Source: an uncultured Winogradskyella sp. (lineage in GTDB: Bacteria > Bacteroidota > Bacteroidia > Flavobacteriales > Flavobacteriaceae). From it: DNA of 64,000 nucleotides. This document shows positions 7,955 to 16,800 of this stretch, piece by piece. The DNA lies in the NCBI RefSeq assembly GCF_947498005.1, contig NZ_CANMIW010000004.1, positions 248,001-312,000 on the forward strand, written 5' to 3'. The first letter of the stretch is position 1. The number at the start of each line of letters is the position of its first letter. The notes beneath the pieces are model-generated. The model made no database searches and was not told the DNA's origin. It saw only the letters and a program-made list of their open reading frames with translations. Made by a program: the position numbers and the translations under genes.

Positions 7955-8893
7955 TTATTGCAATTTTAAATCTGCTCTTAAGCTTAAATCTGCGTTGCTT
8001 TTTTTATTCCAATAATCAGTTTTTAGTGTTTTTAACTTTGTAGCTTTCGTAGTTAACGTCTTTGCTGAAGGTCCTTTGCCAGAGATGGTAGTTTCTGTCC
8101 ATCCTAAAATTTCATGTGGAAAATTAGAATTATAGCTAATTTTTACGGTTCTATTTAATTCGTTGTAGTTAATGGTATAACTATCATTCTCTAAGCTTGT
8201 TGTGGCACTATATACCTTAAGCTCATCGTGGTTAAGTCTAGCACTTTCAATAGAAGGAATAAGCTTAATTTTACCAACAGGAAGAGTAGTTGGATCAATC
8301 CTTAATTTTGCCCAAAGTTCGTTTTCTGTCCAGTTTTTTTCTAATGTAAATGTGTCATCTGCTTCGCCTTGAAAGTAAGAATGCGACATTATTTCAAATT
8401 TGTCACGATTGTTTAATTGGGTATATACATGTCCACACCATTCTTGTACAGAGGTTGAAATTTTTATAGCATGTTGATTATTTGCCACAGGAAAAAAGGT
8501 GCTCTGCATTATAGAATAAGGGTAAATACCATTGTTGAAATTCTTGGTCATATTCAGTTTTAGAACAGGAACATTATTAGCATTGTAATTATTAGCTTTT
8601 ACTTGTTCATCTGGTAAAAAGTCTTCGGTAACAAAGATTAGTACGGCAGTGCCTTCCTTGAGCTCGCCATATCGCGCTTGTTCTAATTTGTAAGATGTTA
8701 TTTCTGCATCGCCATTATACCAATAGTCTTTAAAGTCTTCGGATAGTGCTTTTTTAGGCGCTTCAGGTATTGGTGCTACTTCAGTAAGTTTTGCTATCTC
8801 TGATTCTTTTTTCGTAGTTGCATCTTTACAAGCGGTAAAGCTCAAAATACTAACAGTAATTAATACCAAGATGAGTTTTATTTTCGTTATCAT
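7955..8893 (-). CDS. Lipoprotein found beside Maf
   Basis: The chosen ATG at 8893 gives MITKIKLILVLITVSILSFTAC, a lipoprotein signal peptide with the lipobox ending at Cys. The longer reading starts with TTG. The mature part, about 290 residues, is mainly beta-strand-like and contains no recognised enzymatic motif; YWYNGDAEITSYKLEQARYGELKEGTAVLIFVTEDF and VQEWCGHVYTQL are the most distinctive stretches. Homologues in this neighbourhood are sometimes labelled septum formation inhibitor Maf, but the sequence has nothing of the Maf fold and the label probably comes from the adjacent gene. It is likely exported and anchored to a membrane by lipid. Function unknown. Confidence 0.75.
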   Translation of the reverse strand: MITKIKLILVLITVSILSFTACKDATTKKESEIAKLTEVAPIPEAPKKALSEDFKDYWYNGDAEITSYKLEQARYGELKEGTAVLIFVTEDFLPDEQVKANNYNANNVPVLKLNMTKNFNNGIYPYSIMQSTFFPVANNQHAIKISTSVQEWCGHVYTQLNNRDKFEIMSHSYFQGEADDTFTLEKNWTENELWAKLRIDPTTLPVGKIKLIPSIESARLNHDELKVYSATTSLENDSYTINYNELNRTVKISYNSNFPHEILGWTETTISGKGPSAKTLTTKATKLKTLKTDYWNKKSNADLSLRADLKLQ

Positions 8894-8933
8894 AATCAAC
8901 AAATTTCAACGCTGTTATTGCTTAAAAGCATAG

Positions 8934-8943
8934 AACGTACGTT
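8934..8943. repeat. 10-base perfect palindrome
   Basis: AACGTACGTT lies in the 74-base gap between maf and the downstream lipoprotein gene. It may be an operator or chance; no terminator tract follows it. Confidence 0.3.
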
Positions 8944-8967
8944 GGGTTTTATAATAAAGATAAGCTT

Positions 8968-9561
8968 CTAGATATCGTCTGCAATGCTATTTAACGTTTT
9001 ATAAAGTAAATGAGTTGGCAAACCAACCACATTATTATAAGAGCCGTCAATATTAGTTATCGCAATGGCACCAATCCATTCTTGTATGCCATATGCACCA
9101 GCTTTGTCTAAGGGATTGAAATGATTAATGTAGTACCAGATTTCTTCATCTGCGAGCTGCTTAAAAGTCACTTTGGTAATAGTATTTACAACCCATTGTT
9201 TTCCGTTGCAAGTAATGCAAATAGATGTAACCACCTCATGGGTTTTGTTGCTTAAAGATTTTATCATCTCAAAAGCATCGGCTTCATCTTTTGGTTTGCC
9301 AATGGCTTCATCTTCTAACCAAACGATAGTATCACTTGTAATTAGAATATCATTGTCTCTAAGTTCTTCAGCAAATGGTTGAGCCTTTAACTTGGCCAGA
9401 AAATCGGTTATTTCTTCACGTTTTAAATGTTTCGGAAAAACCTCTTCTACTGGTTTTAACCTAATTTCAAAATCGAGATGCATATCTTTTAAAAAAGAAT
9501 GACGACGTGGCGAAGCAGAGGCTAAAATAATATTAAAGTCTTTAAGTTTTTCGTTAAGCAT
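8968..9561 (-). CDS. maf: Maf-like nucleoside triphosphate pyrophosphatase
   Basis: A 197-residue Maf/Ham1-fold enzyme that hydrolyses non-canonical or modified nucleotides (dTTP/UTP-type in one subfamily) to monophosphates and pyrophosphate. The signature ILASASPRRHSFLKDM near the N-terminus binds the nucleotide. LITSDTIVWLEDEAIGKPKD carries the catalytic Asp in SDT, and DKAGAYGIQEW is the conserved third block. Length is normal. The ATG at 9561 is one base downstream of the prenyltransferase stop codon, so the genes are co-transcribed. It sits in a minus-strand operon that runs from the DUF2520 gene to here. Confidence 0.93.
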   Translation of the reverse strand: MLNEKLKDFNIILASASPRRHSFLKDMHLDFEIRLKPVEEVFPKHLKREEITDFLAKLKAQPFAEELRDNDILITSDTIVWLEDEAIGKPKDEADAFEMIKSLSNKTHEVVTSICITCNGKQWVVNTITKVTFKQLADEEIWYYINHFNPLDKAGAYGIQEWIGAIAITNIDGSYNNVVGLPTHLLYKTLNSIADDI

Positions 9562-9562
9562 A

Positions 9563-10489
9563 TTATTTCAAAATATAATAATAAAGAATTAGAGACAACA
9601 TACCTGTTAGCATCACTAATTTATAAATTAGACTGATTTGTTTGTATTCTGATTTCTCTTTAGCATTAAATAACTTAATGCTGGCATAAATTAAAGGTGC
9701 AATTACCAAAATTAAAAAGTAGCCCACAACAGGTAATTGCTTAAATAAATAAGTAATGACGTAATAAGTTATGGATAAAATAGGAAGCAAAGAAATAATG
9801 AAAACTATTTTGTTAGATTTTGTCTTACCTAAAAGTACAGGTAGAGTTTGTATTTCAGTCTTTTTATCACCTTCAATATCTTCAATATCTTTAACCATTT
9901 CTCTAACGAGATTTATTAAAAATGCAAATATGGCATAGTCTTTAATAATGTTTATAAAGGTTGTTTGTACAGCTTCATTATTGACGTTCATAGCAGGAAT
10001 CAATTCAAAAACACCAACTAAAACAATACTTAATGCAACAACAATCGAGACTACAATATTACCAACAACAGCAATTTGTTTTAGTGATGTAGAATAAATA
10101 TAGAGTAGTGCAGAAGCTATAAAAAAGATAGCGAAGAAACTAGTTTTACCTATGCCATAAGTTAAATAAAAGCCTAAGCCAACACCAATTATATTAAATG
10201 CCATGAATAGAGAGTAAGCATCTTTTTCACTTATGTTTTTTGTTACAATAAGTTTACTGGGCTTATTTATTCTATCGGTTTCAATATCATTTATGTCATT
10301 AATTACATAACCACCTGCAGCAATCAAAATTGTAGATAAAACAAGTAAGAAAAAATTAAAATGTGATAAAGATATTGTCACGCCGTGGCTTTCTTGAAAT
10401 GGTATCAGTAAAGCATATTTAATTAAGTACTGCATAAAAGCAATCATTAATAAGTTTTTCCAACGGATTAAATTGAGAATGTGAATCAT
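9563..10489 (-). CDS. UbiA-family prenyltransferase
   Basis: A 308-residue membrane prenyltransferase of the UbiA superfamily, with eight to nine hydrophobic helices. The first Asp-rich motif is NDINDIETDRINKPSK (NDxxDxxxD); the second is DIEDIEGDKKTEIQTLPVLLGK (DxxxD with the downstream TLP). These bind prenyl diphosphate through Mg2+. The closest relatives in flavobacteria are usually named geranylgeranylglycerol-phosphate geranylgeranyltransferase, though the true acceptor in Bacteroidota is uncertain. The position in an operon with Maf and a KdsC-like phosphatase is a familiar flavobacterial order. Start ATG at 10489. Confidence 0.9.
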   Translation of the reverse strand: MIHILNLIRWKNLLMIAFMQYLIKYALLIPFQESHGVTISLSHFNFFLLVLSTILIAAGGYVINDINDIETDRINKPSKLIVTKNISEKDAYSLFMAFNIIGVGLGFYLTYGIGKTSFFAIFFIASALLYIYSTSLKQIAVVGNIVVSIVVALSIVLVGVFELIPAMNVNNEAVQTTFINIIKDYAIFAFLINLVREMVKDIEDIEGDKKTEIQTLPVLLGKTKSNKIVFIISLLPILSITYYVITYLFKQLPVVGYFLILVIAPLIYASIKLFNAKEKSEYKQISLIYKLVMLTGMLSLILYYYILK

Positions 10490-10497
10490 TTGAGGGA

Positions 10498-10809
10498 TTA
10501 GTGAGATACTATTTTAGTGATTAAATAATAAGTGATAAAAGCAACTATAACTATTATTATAATGCTTAAAATTAGTGTACGTTTAAAAAGTTTTTGTTCT
10601 TGGAGCCTTATTTTATTTTTAATTCTTTCCTTATCTTCTTTAGTTAAATCTTTATGCAGAAAATCCATTTGGTAGTGCAAATGAGTTTCTAAATCTAACT
10701 TCTCTTTATATTTAGAAAACGGTGTAGACGATTTTCGGTTAAAAGTAGATTGGTTATTCCCAAAACCTATATATCCAAATCCAGTACTATGTCTTCTTCT
10801 ATTAGACAT
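10498..10809 (-). CDS. Small single-helix membrane protein
   Basis: A 103-residue protein with an N-terminal basic, Ser/Gly-rich, probably disordered part (MSNRRRHSTGFGYIGFGN), a middle helical region (LDLETHLHYQMDFLHKDLTKEDKERIKNKI) and one C-terminal membrane helix at about residues 77-100. It therefore looks like a tail-anchored protein. No domain is recognised. It is 8 bases upstream of the prenyltransferase gene and 58 bases downstream of kdsC, inside an otherwise conserved operon. Confidence 0.65.
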   Translation of the reverse strand: MSNRRRHSTGFGYIGFGNNQSTFNRKSSTPFSKYKEKLDLETHLHYQMDFLHKDLTKEDKERIKNKIRLQEQKLFKRTLILSIIIIVIVAFITYYLITKIVSH

Positions 10810-10867
10810 GATTAAATTATTTTAACAATCATTTTTCTATTAAACAAAAACGGTAAATAATAACTTG

Positions 10868-11401
10868 CTAATCATACTTAGCACTAAAGTTACCATTCCA
10901 TTTGCCTTGTACTTTTAAGACTTGCTCAATAACATCTCTAACAGCACCTTTTCCACCATTTTTATGTGAAATGTATTTTGAAATAGCTTTAATTTCAGGA
11001 ACTGCATCTTGAGGACAACAAGGCAATCCAACCAATTCCATAACAGGATAATCTGGTATGTCGTCGCCCATATATAACACTTCAGATTTAGAAACATTGT
11101 GTTGGTCTAAATATGCATTAAGCTGTTCAATTTTGTTGTGAGCACCTAAAAATATGTCTTTTATACCCAAACCAGCTAAACGTTTACGAACACCTTCGTT
11201 AGATCCGCCAGAAATAATGCACAAGTTAAAACCTACATCAACAGCTGTTTTTAGGGCAAATCCGTCTTTAATGTTCATGGTTCTTAACATTTCGCCTTCA
11301 GTTGTTACCGTAATGGTTCCATCTGTTAAAACACCATCTACATCAAAAATGAAGGTGGTTATATCTGCTAAGTATTCTTTATAACTTTTATCGTCGCTCA
11401 T
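10868..11401 (-). CDS. KdsC-like HAD phosphatase
   Basis: A HAD superfamily phosphatase of about 177 residues. Motif I is FIFDVDGVLTDG with the nucleophile Asp, motif II is IISGGS, motif III includes the Lys in the AHNKIEQL region, and motif IV is YMGDDIPDYPVM. These match the KDO-8-phosphate phosphatase group, which removes phosphate from 3-deoxy-D-manno-octulosonate 8-phosphate during lipopolysaccharide core synthesis. Whether this one acts on KDO-8-P or another sugar phosphate cannot be decided here. I chose ATG 11401 (MSDDKSYKEYLADITTF), which fits family N-termini. A TTG at 11416 would overlap the upstream stop codon by 4 bases and is an alternative. Confidence 0.9.
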   Translation of the reverse strand: MSDDKSYKEYLADITTFIFDVDGVLTDGTITVTTEGEMLRTMNIKDGFALKTAVDVGFNLCIISGGSNEGVRKRLAGLGIKDIFLGAHNKIEQLNAYLDQHNVSKSEVLYMGDDIPDYPVMELVGLPCCPQDAVPEIKAISKYISHKNGGKGAVRDVIEQVLKVQGKWNGNFSAKYD

Positions 11402-11412
11402 TGGTTTTGATA

Positions 11413-11973
11413 TCAAAAATTTAAATTATTTATTTGGTTAAATATATTAAAATAATGTTGGTCTGTTCTCAATTCTATTGTCAATACATTCTTTAATTTT
11501 GAAATTTTATAGATTTCATTTAAATCAAATAAGGGGTGAAGAATTTCAATTAATTTATCGATTATCTTAGACTTTGAATCAGATACTAAAATATAGTTGG
11601 AAGTACTTTTTATTTCAGAAAAATTTTTCCTTAAAAGTTGAGATACCATGTCCTTGATCGTTCTTTTTTTTATTATAAAATCTGGAATGTTTTGTGATGT
11701 ATATTCTGTTTTCCAAATAGCTGAAACAAATAGATTTTGGCTCTTTGCACTTAGGATTAAATTCCCAGATGAGAATGTTGATTTTTTATATTCTAAAATC
11801 CATTTTCTGGATGTTTTAATTTCACCTAAAACACTATAAGACCAAGCATTATAATTGCCTTTTGATTTTCCGTTAAGTTGACTAATAAAACTTTCAAACT
11901 TTAAACAGAATGATTCATTCTTTACATAGTAAGGAGAATCCTTTTCGTTGGCAACTGCATTTGGTTTTATCAT
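11413..11973 (-). CDS. Unknown protein placed between DUF2520 and kdsC
   Basis: A 186-residue soluble protein with no signal peptide, no membrane helix and no recognised domain. It mixes beta-strand-rich segments (KWILEYKKSTFSSGNLIL) with helices (SKIIDKLIEILHPLFDLNEIYKI). Its ATG overlaps the DUF2520 stop codon in an ATGA junction (11970-11973), and its stop lies within a few bases of the kdsC start, so translation is coupled on at least the upstream side. Codon use is Lys/Asn/Ile-heavy like its neighbours. It seems to be an added gene in a conserved operon. Function unknown. Confidence 0.65.
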   Translation of the reverse strand: MIKPNAVANEKDSPYYVKNESFCLKFESFISQLNGKSKGNYNAWSYSVLGEIKTSRKWILEYKKSTFSSGNLILSAKSQNLFVSAIWKTEYTSQNIPDFIIKKRTIKDMVSQLLRKNFSEIKSTSNYILVSDSKSKIIDKLIEILHPLFDLNEIYKISKLKNVLTIELRTDQHYFNIFNQINNLNF

Positions 11974-12758
11974 CGTTTTACTTGCTTCATCGATCTGCTC
12001 AAAACATTATGCGTCTTCTTAATCGAAGATGTCAGCATTTTGTATATCGCTTCATGCTCATCCTTTTCAATTAATTTTAATTGTCTTTTAATTGTTCTTT
12101 TATCATTGCGTTTAGCCGGTCCCGTTTGTGCCATAAAAGGCGACATTTGTTGCACTTTCTTAGCCGTTTCCTCAATTAATGGATGTAAAATTTCGAATTC
12201 TATATTCTTCGTTTCACAAATTTCATGACCGATTCTATAGAGTTGATTAGTAAAATTATTTACAAAAACTGCTGCTAAATGAAGCGTTTGACGTTGTTCT
12301 GTGGTTATTTTATGTGGCTTACACCCAACTGCTCTTGCTAAGTCTCTTAAGAGTTCAAGATTTTCTTTTTCATACACTTCAACACAAATTGGCACTTCAG
12401 AAAAATTAATTTCTGCACCTTTTGTAAATGATTGTAAAGGGTAAAAAACACCAATTTGGTTTTTTTTATCAATGTCGTGCATAGCAACACTGCCAGACGT
12501 ATGAACAACCAAACGATTTGTAAATGGTAAAGCAGATGAAAATTCTGCAATACTATCATCACTCACTGCCATAATATATAGATCAGCTTCTTTAAGTTCA
12601 TTTAACGAATCCGTAATTTCTACGTCATTGGCAAAAGAAGAAATGGAAGAACGTCTTCTGTTATACCACTGTTTTACCGAAACGTTATCGGCATTAGAAA
12701 AGGCTTTATATAAATGTGTGGCTACATTGCCAGCACCAAGTAATATCACTGAAATCAT
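11970..12758 (-). CDS. DUF2520 Rossmann-fold protein
   Basis: A 262-residue NAD(P)-binding protein. The N-terminus MISVILLGAGNVATHLYKAF has the GxGNVA dinucleotide-binding loop, and the C-terminal helical part (about residues 125-255) is the DUF2520 domain with RQTLHLAAVFVNNFTNQLYRI. The overall form resembles F420-dependent NADP reductase or pyrroline-5-carboxylate reductase-like proteins. The reaction is not known. It is the first gene of a minus-strand operon and overlaps the next gene by 4 bases. Its 5' end faces the divergent truncated-hemoglobin gene across about 69 bases that hold an inverted repeat. Confidence 0.88.
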   Translation of the reverse strand: MISVILLGAGNVATHLYKAFSNADNVSVKQWYNRRRSSISSFANDVEITDSLNELKEADLYIMAVSDDSIAEFSSALPFTNRLVVHTSGSVAMHDIDKKNQIGVFYPLQSFTKGAEINFSEVPICVEVYEKENLELLRDLARAVGCKPHKITTEQRQTLHLAAVFVNNFTNQLYRIGHEICETKNIEFEILHPLIEETAKKVQQMSPFMAQTGPAKRNDKRTIKRQLKLIEKDEHEAIYKMLTSSIKKTHNVLSRSMKQVKR

Positions 12759-12770
12759 GCTGTAAAAATA

Positions 12771-12789
12771 CTAAGATTTCTTATCTTAG
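12771..12789. repeat. Inverted repeat between divergent genes
   Basis: CTAAGAT and ATCTTAG form 7-base arms around TTCTT. The element lies 13 bases upstream of the DUF2520 ATG and 39 bases upstream of the hemoglobin ATG, a natural place for an operator acting on both divergent genes. No binding protein can be named. Confidence 0.4.
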
Positions 12790-12814
12790 AATAACAACAA
12801 AGCGATTAAAAGAA

Positions 12815-12822
12815 TAACTTTG
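12815..12822 (+). promoter_or_regulatory. Candidate -7 element for the hemoglobin gene
   Basis: TAACTTTG matches TAnnTTTG. Its end is only 5 bases from the ATG, so if used it would give a leaderless or near-leaderless transcript. No TTG is present at the -33 position. Confidence 0.35.
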
Positions 12823-12827
12823 AAACA

Positions 12828-13217
12828 ATGAGCAAAAAAGATATAAAAACCAGAGCAGACGTTTTTTTATTAGTTTCTAAATTTTATGAAAAAGTTAGAA
12901 AAGATGAAACGCTAGGACCATTTTTTAATAAAACCATTAAAGATTGGCCAGCGCATTTAGAGCATCTTACAACCTTTTGGGAATCGAGCTTATTTTTAAA
13001 AACAAAATTTAGTGGCAATCCTTTAGAAGCACACACCAAAGTGGACAAAGCTTTTAATCATAGTATTACAGAATTGCATTTTGGCATTTGGCTGAATTTA
13101 TGGTTTCAAACTATAGACGAATTATTTGAAGGCGATTATGCTGAAAACGCCAAACGAAGAGCACGTAAAATGGGCACTTTTATGTACATGAATATTTTTA
13201 CGTCTAGAAATACTTAG
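12828..13217 (+). CDS. Group III truncated hemoglobin
   Basis: A 129-residue truncated globin. The start KTRADVFLLVSKFYEKVRKDETLGPFFN is the helix B-E part, HLEHLTTFWESSLF is typical of group III, and the proximal heme-binding His is probably the one in ITELHFGIWLNLWFQTIDELF, with the Trp-rich helix that follows. Group III trHbs bind heme and small ligands such as O2, NO or peroxide; roles in NO or oxygen chemistry are suggested, but none is established for this protein. It is cytoplasmic with no signal. It lies divergent to the DUF2520 operon and upstream of mscL. Confidence 0.9.
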   Translation: MSKKDIKTRADVFLLVSKFYEKVRKDETLGPFFNKTIKDWPAHLEHLTTFWESSLFLKTKFSGNPLEAHTKVDKAFNHSITELHFGIWLNLWFQTIDELFEGDYAENAKRRARKMGTFMYMNIFTSRNT

Positions 13218-13236
13218 GCTTTTATGTGCAACTTCT

Positions 13237-13244
13237 TAAATTTG
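13237..13244 (+). promoter_or_regulatory. Candidate -7 element for mscL
   Basis: TAAATTTG matches TAnnTTTG and lies 40 bases upstream of the mscL ATG. The -33 TTG is missing. The left arm of an inverted repeat overlaps its last four bases. Confidence 0.4.
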
Positions 13245-13276
13245 TGTTTTTTAAAACCTAAAATTTAAAACACAAA
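13241..13276. repeat. Inverted repeat in the mscL leader
   Basis: TTTGTGTTTT and AAAACACAAA form 10-base arms with a 16-base spacer, ending 7 bases before the mscL ATG. The left arm covers the end of the candidate -7 box, so it could be an operator, or a leader hairpin reaching to the translation start. There is no U-run, so it is not a clear terminator. Confidence 0.5.
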
Positions 13277-13283
13277 CTACGAT

Positions 13284-13733
13284 ATGAAACTCATCAAAGA
13301 ATTTAAAGAATTTGCAGTAAAAGGAAACATGATGGATATGGCTGTTGGTATCATAATAGGTGCAGCATTTAATAAAGTCATCGATGTATTGGCAAAACAG
13401 GTTCTGTTGCCGCCATTGTCACTGTTAACAGATGGTGTAAATTTTAGTGATAAAAAATTAGTGTTGCGAGATGCTGTATTAAATTCTGCTGGTGAAACCA
13501 TAACGGCTGAGGTAGCTGTTGCTTATGGTAAATTGTCTGAAGTGTTTTTAGATTTTATAATTATCGGTTTTACAGTATTTGTAATTGTAAAGTTTATGAA
13601 CAGACTTATAAATCAGGCTCAAGATACTACAGACGAAACTGTGGTAACACCTAAGGATATTCAGTTGTTATCAGATTTAAAAGATTTAATGGAAGAGCAA
13701 AACAAAATTTTAAAGACAGATTCAAGTAATTAA
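13284..13733 (+). CDS. mscL: Large-conductance mechanosensitive channel
   Basis: A 149-residue MscL homologue that opens a wide pore when membrane tension rises during hypo-osmotic shock. The N-terminal amphipathic helix and TM1 read KEFKEFAVKGNMMDMAVGIIIGAAF, the most conserved stretch of the family, with the pore-lining Gly/Ala pattern. TM2 is at about residues 87-108 (VFLDFIIIGFTVFVIVKFM), and a C-terminal helix (LLSDLKDLMEEQNKIL) should form the cytoplasmic bundle. The periplasmic loop is somewhat long, as in other Bacteroidota. It forms a homopentamer in the inner membrane. Confidence 0.96.
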   Translation: MKLIKEFKEFAVKGNMMDMAVGIIIGAAFNKVIDVLAKQVLLPPLSLLTDGVNFSDKKLVLRDAVLNSAGETITAEVAVAYGKLSEVFLDFIIIGFTVFVIVKFMNRLINQAQDTTDETVVTPKDIQLLSDLKDLMEEQNKILKTDSSN

Positions 13734-13804
13734 GCTTGTAGAATTAATAGAATTTTAACAACTATTGAGGGTTTTAAAGGAATGCCTAAATCGTTTAAAA
13801 ACCA

Positions 13805-13812
13805 TATCTTTG
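13805..13812 (+). promoter_or_regulatory. Candidate -7 element for the ResB-CcsA gene
   Basis: TATCTTTG matches TAnnTTTG and lies 25 bases upstream of the ATG. The -33 region is not a clear match. Confidence 0.4.
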
Positions 13813-13837
13813 CACGAGCTTAAAAAAGCCATTAATT

Positions 13838-16800
13838 ATGCAAAAGAAAATCGCTAATTTCCTATTCTCTACAAAACTTACTGCGTTTTTATTTATTGCC
13901 TTTGCCGCAGCCATGGCAACAGGCACACTTTTAGATAGAAACATGGATACTTCACCAACACCTTACACAAGAACATTGATTTATGGTGCATGGTGGTTTG
14001 AAGCAATTATGGTCTTCTTTGTCATTAATTTTGTAGGTAATATTTTTAGATTCCGTTTGTATAAAAAGGAAAAATGGGCAACGCTAATTTTACATTTATC
14101 TTTCATCTTTATTTTACTAGGAGCATTTATAACGCGTTATGTAGGTTATGAAGGAATTATGCCTATTAGAGAAGGCGAAACTCAAAATGAATTTTACTCG
14201 CAAAAAACATACATAAGCGGTCGTATTATTGGCGATTATAAAATAAATGGTCAGTTACAACAACGTAGAGTAGAAGAGGAAGTAGATTTTTCTCATCGTT
14301 TAGATAATTCATTTAGTGAAACATTAGATTATGGAGATACAGATGTTACAATTAAACTCAAGGAATTAATTCAAGGTGCTGAAAAGGACGTTATTCCTAA
14401 TGAAACAGGTAAGCGCTATTTAAAAATAGTCGAAGCTGGTAATGGAGCACCTCATAATCACTTTTTAGAAGATGGTACAATCTCTAGCCTTCATAATGTT
14501 TTAGTGTCATTGAATAAATTTGAAAAGGATGCTATAAATATTACTGAAACAGAAGAAGGTTTATTTATTCAATCACCTTACGAAGGAGAGTATATGACGA
14601 TGGCGACGCGTGCAACAGGTAAATTATTTAAAGATAGTATTCAGCCATTGATTTTAAGATCGCGATATATTATTGGGAATATGCAAATTGTGATGCCAAA
14701 GCCTATTATTAAGGGCGATTTTGGAGTGGTAAAAAAGTCTGAGCTCTTAAAGAATGATACTGATGGTTTAATTTTAGAGGTTACTGCGAACGGAGAAACT
14801 AAAGAAGTTGGCGTTTTAGGAGGACTAGGAATACCAGCGGAATATGAAGAATTTGAAGTTGGTGGCTTAGAATTAGCTTTAAAATATGGACCTAAAGTTT
14901 TAAAATTACCTTTTGATGTAAAACTCAACGATTTTATTGCCGAAAAATATCCTGGCACCGAAAAAGCTTATTCATCTTACGAGAGTAAGGTTACGGTTTT
15001 AGATAGAGAAGAAGGCGATTTTGATTATCATATTTATATGAACCACGTATTAGATCATAGAGGTTACCGTTTCTTTCAAGCAAACTTTGATCCAGATGAA
15101 AAAGGAACCTACCTTTCTGTAAACCATGATTTTTGGGGAACATATATTACCTACGCAGGTTACATGTTTTTGTATTTTGGGTTGTTAGCAATTCTATTCG
15201 CAAAAAACACACGCTTTGATGATATACGAAACCGACTAAAGAAGATAAAAGCAAAGAAAGCAAAAATAATGACAATGATATTGTTGTTATTCGGTTTAAC
15301 AGGTTTTGCGCAACAACATTCAGAGGACGATGGCCACAACCATCAAGATAGGCCTGTAAAAGAACAAATAGATTCAATTTTAAGAGTACATATTACGCCT
15401 AAGGAACACGCAGCTGAGTTTTCAAAAATGGTAATTCAGGATTATAGTGGTCGTATGATGCCAATTCATACTTATTCTTCAGAAATGTTACGTGGTATTA
15501 GTCATAGAGATACGTATGAAGAATTTAACGCAGATCAAGTTTTTCTTTCCATACAAGAAAGTCCTATGCTTTGGTATAATGTGCCAATTATTTATTTAAC
15601 ACCAAGAAAAGCAGATTCTATAAGAACCATTATTGGTGTAGATAAAAAGGTTAAACATGCCAGTCTACTCGATTTCTTTACGGAACGTGGTGTAAATAAA
15701 CTAGATCCTTATTTGAGTGATGCTTTTAATGCAAAAATTCCAACAGGATATCAAAGTCAAATAAAAGAAGTTTACGGTCGACTAAGTTTATTGTCTGATG
15801 CCATTGAAGGAAGAAATATTAAAATATTCCCTGTACCAGAAGATGAAAATAACCGTTGGATATCTTCTAAGGATTTTAGAGACGAAGGATTTAGAGATAA
15901 GATAAAGGATTCTCTTTATGGCAACTTTATAAATAATGGATTTGTAGCTTATTTGGTTACTTTAAATAATGCCAAACAAACTGGCGATTATTCTAAAGCT
16001 GAAGAATTGCTTTCTGGCATTAAGAAAACTCAGCAGAAATATGGTAGTGAAGTTATGCTATCGGACGAAAAAATTAATTCGGAGATCATGTATAATGATT
16101 TCGACCTCTTCAAACGATTGTATTATATGTACATGCTTGTAGGAGCATTGTTATTTATTCTGATCATTGTTCAGATTTTTAAATACAAAAGCAAAGCTTT
16201 AAAAATAGCTATTAATATATTCATGATTGTTATTGCGCTGTTTTTTATACTTCACACAATTGGTTTAATTTGGAGATGGTATTTATCTGGTCATGCACCT
16301 TGGAGTGATACATACGAATCAATGATTTATGTAGCATGGTCTACCATGTTATTTGGGTTTATTGTAGGTATAACTAAGCGAAAGAATACTTCAGATAAAA
16401 AGGCTTCATTTTTAGGTAAATTTAGTTCATCGAGTTTAACTGTTGCTGCAGGTGCCTTTGTAACCTCTATGATTTTAATGATTGCACATTGGAGTTGGTT
16501 AGATCCTGCAATAGGTAATCTACAGCCAGTACTACAAGGGTATTGGTTAATGATACATGTGTCTGTTATTGTGGCGAGTTATGGACCATTTACGTTAGGA
16601 ATGATATTAGGAGCCGTAGCATTGTTGTTAATGATTTTTACAACAAAAGAGAATAAAGAGCGCATGCTTGTAAATATAAAAGAGTTGACCATTATTAACG
16701 AAATGGCATTAACGGTTGGTTTAGTAATGTTAACTATTGGAAATTTTCTTGGAGGTATGTGGGCAAATGAAAGTTGGGGACGATATTGGGGTTGGGATCC

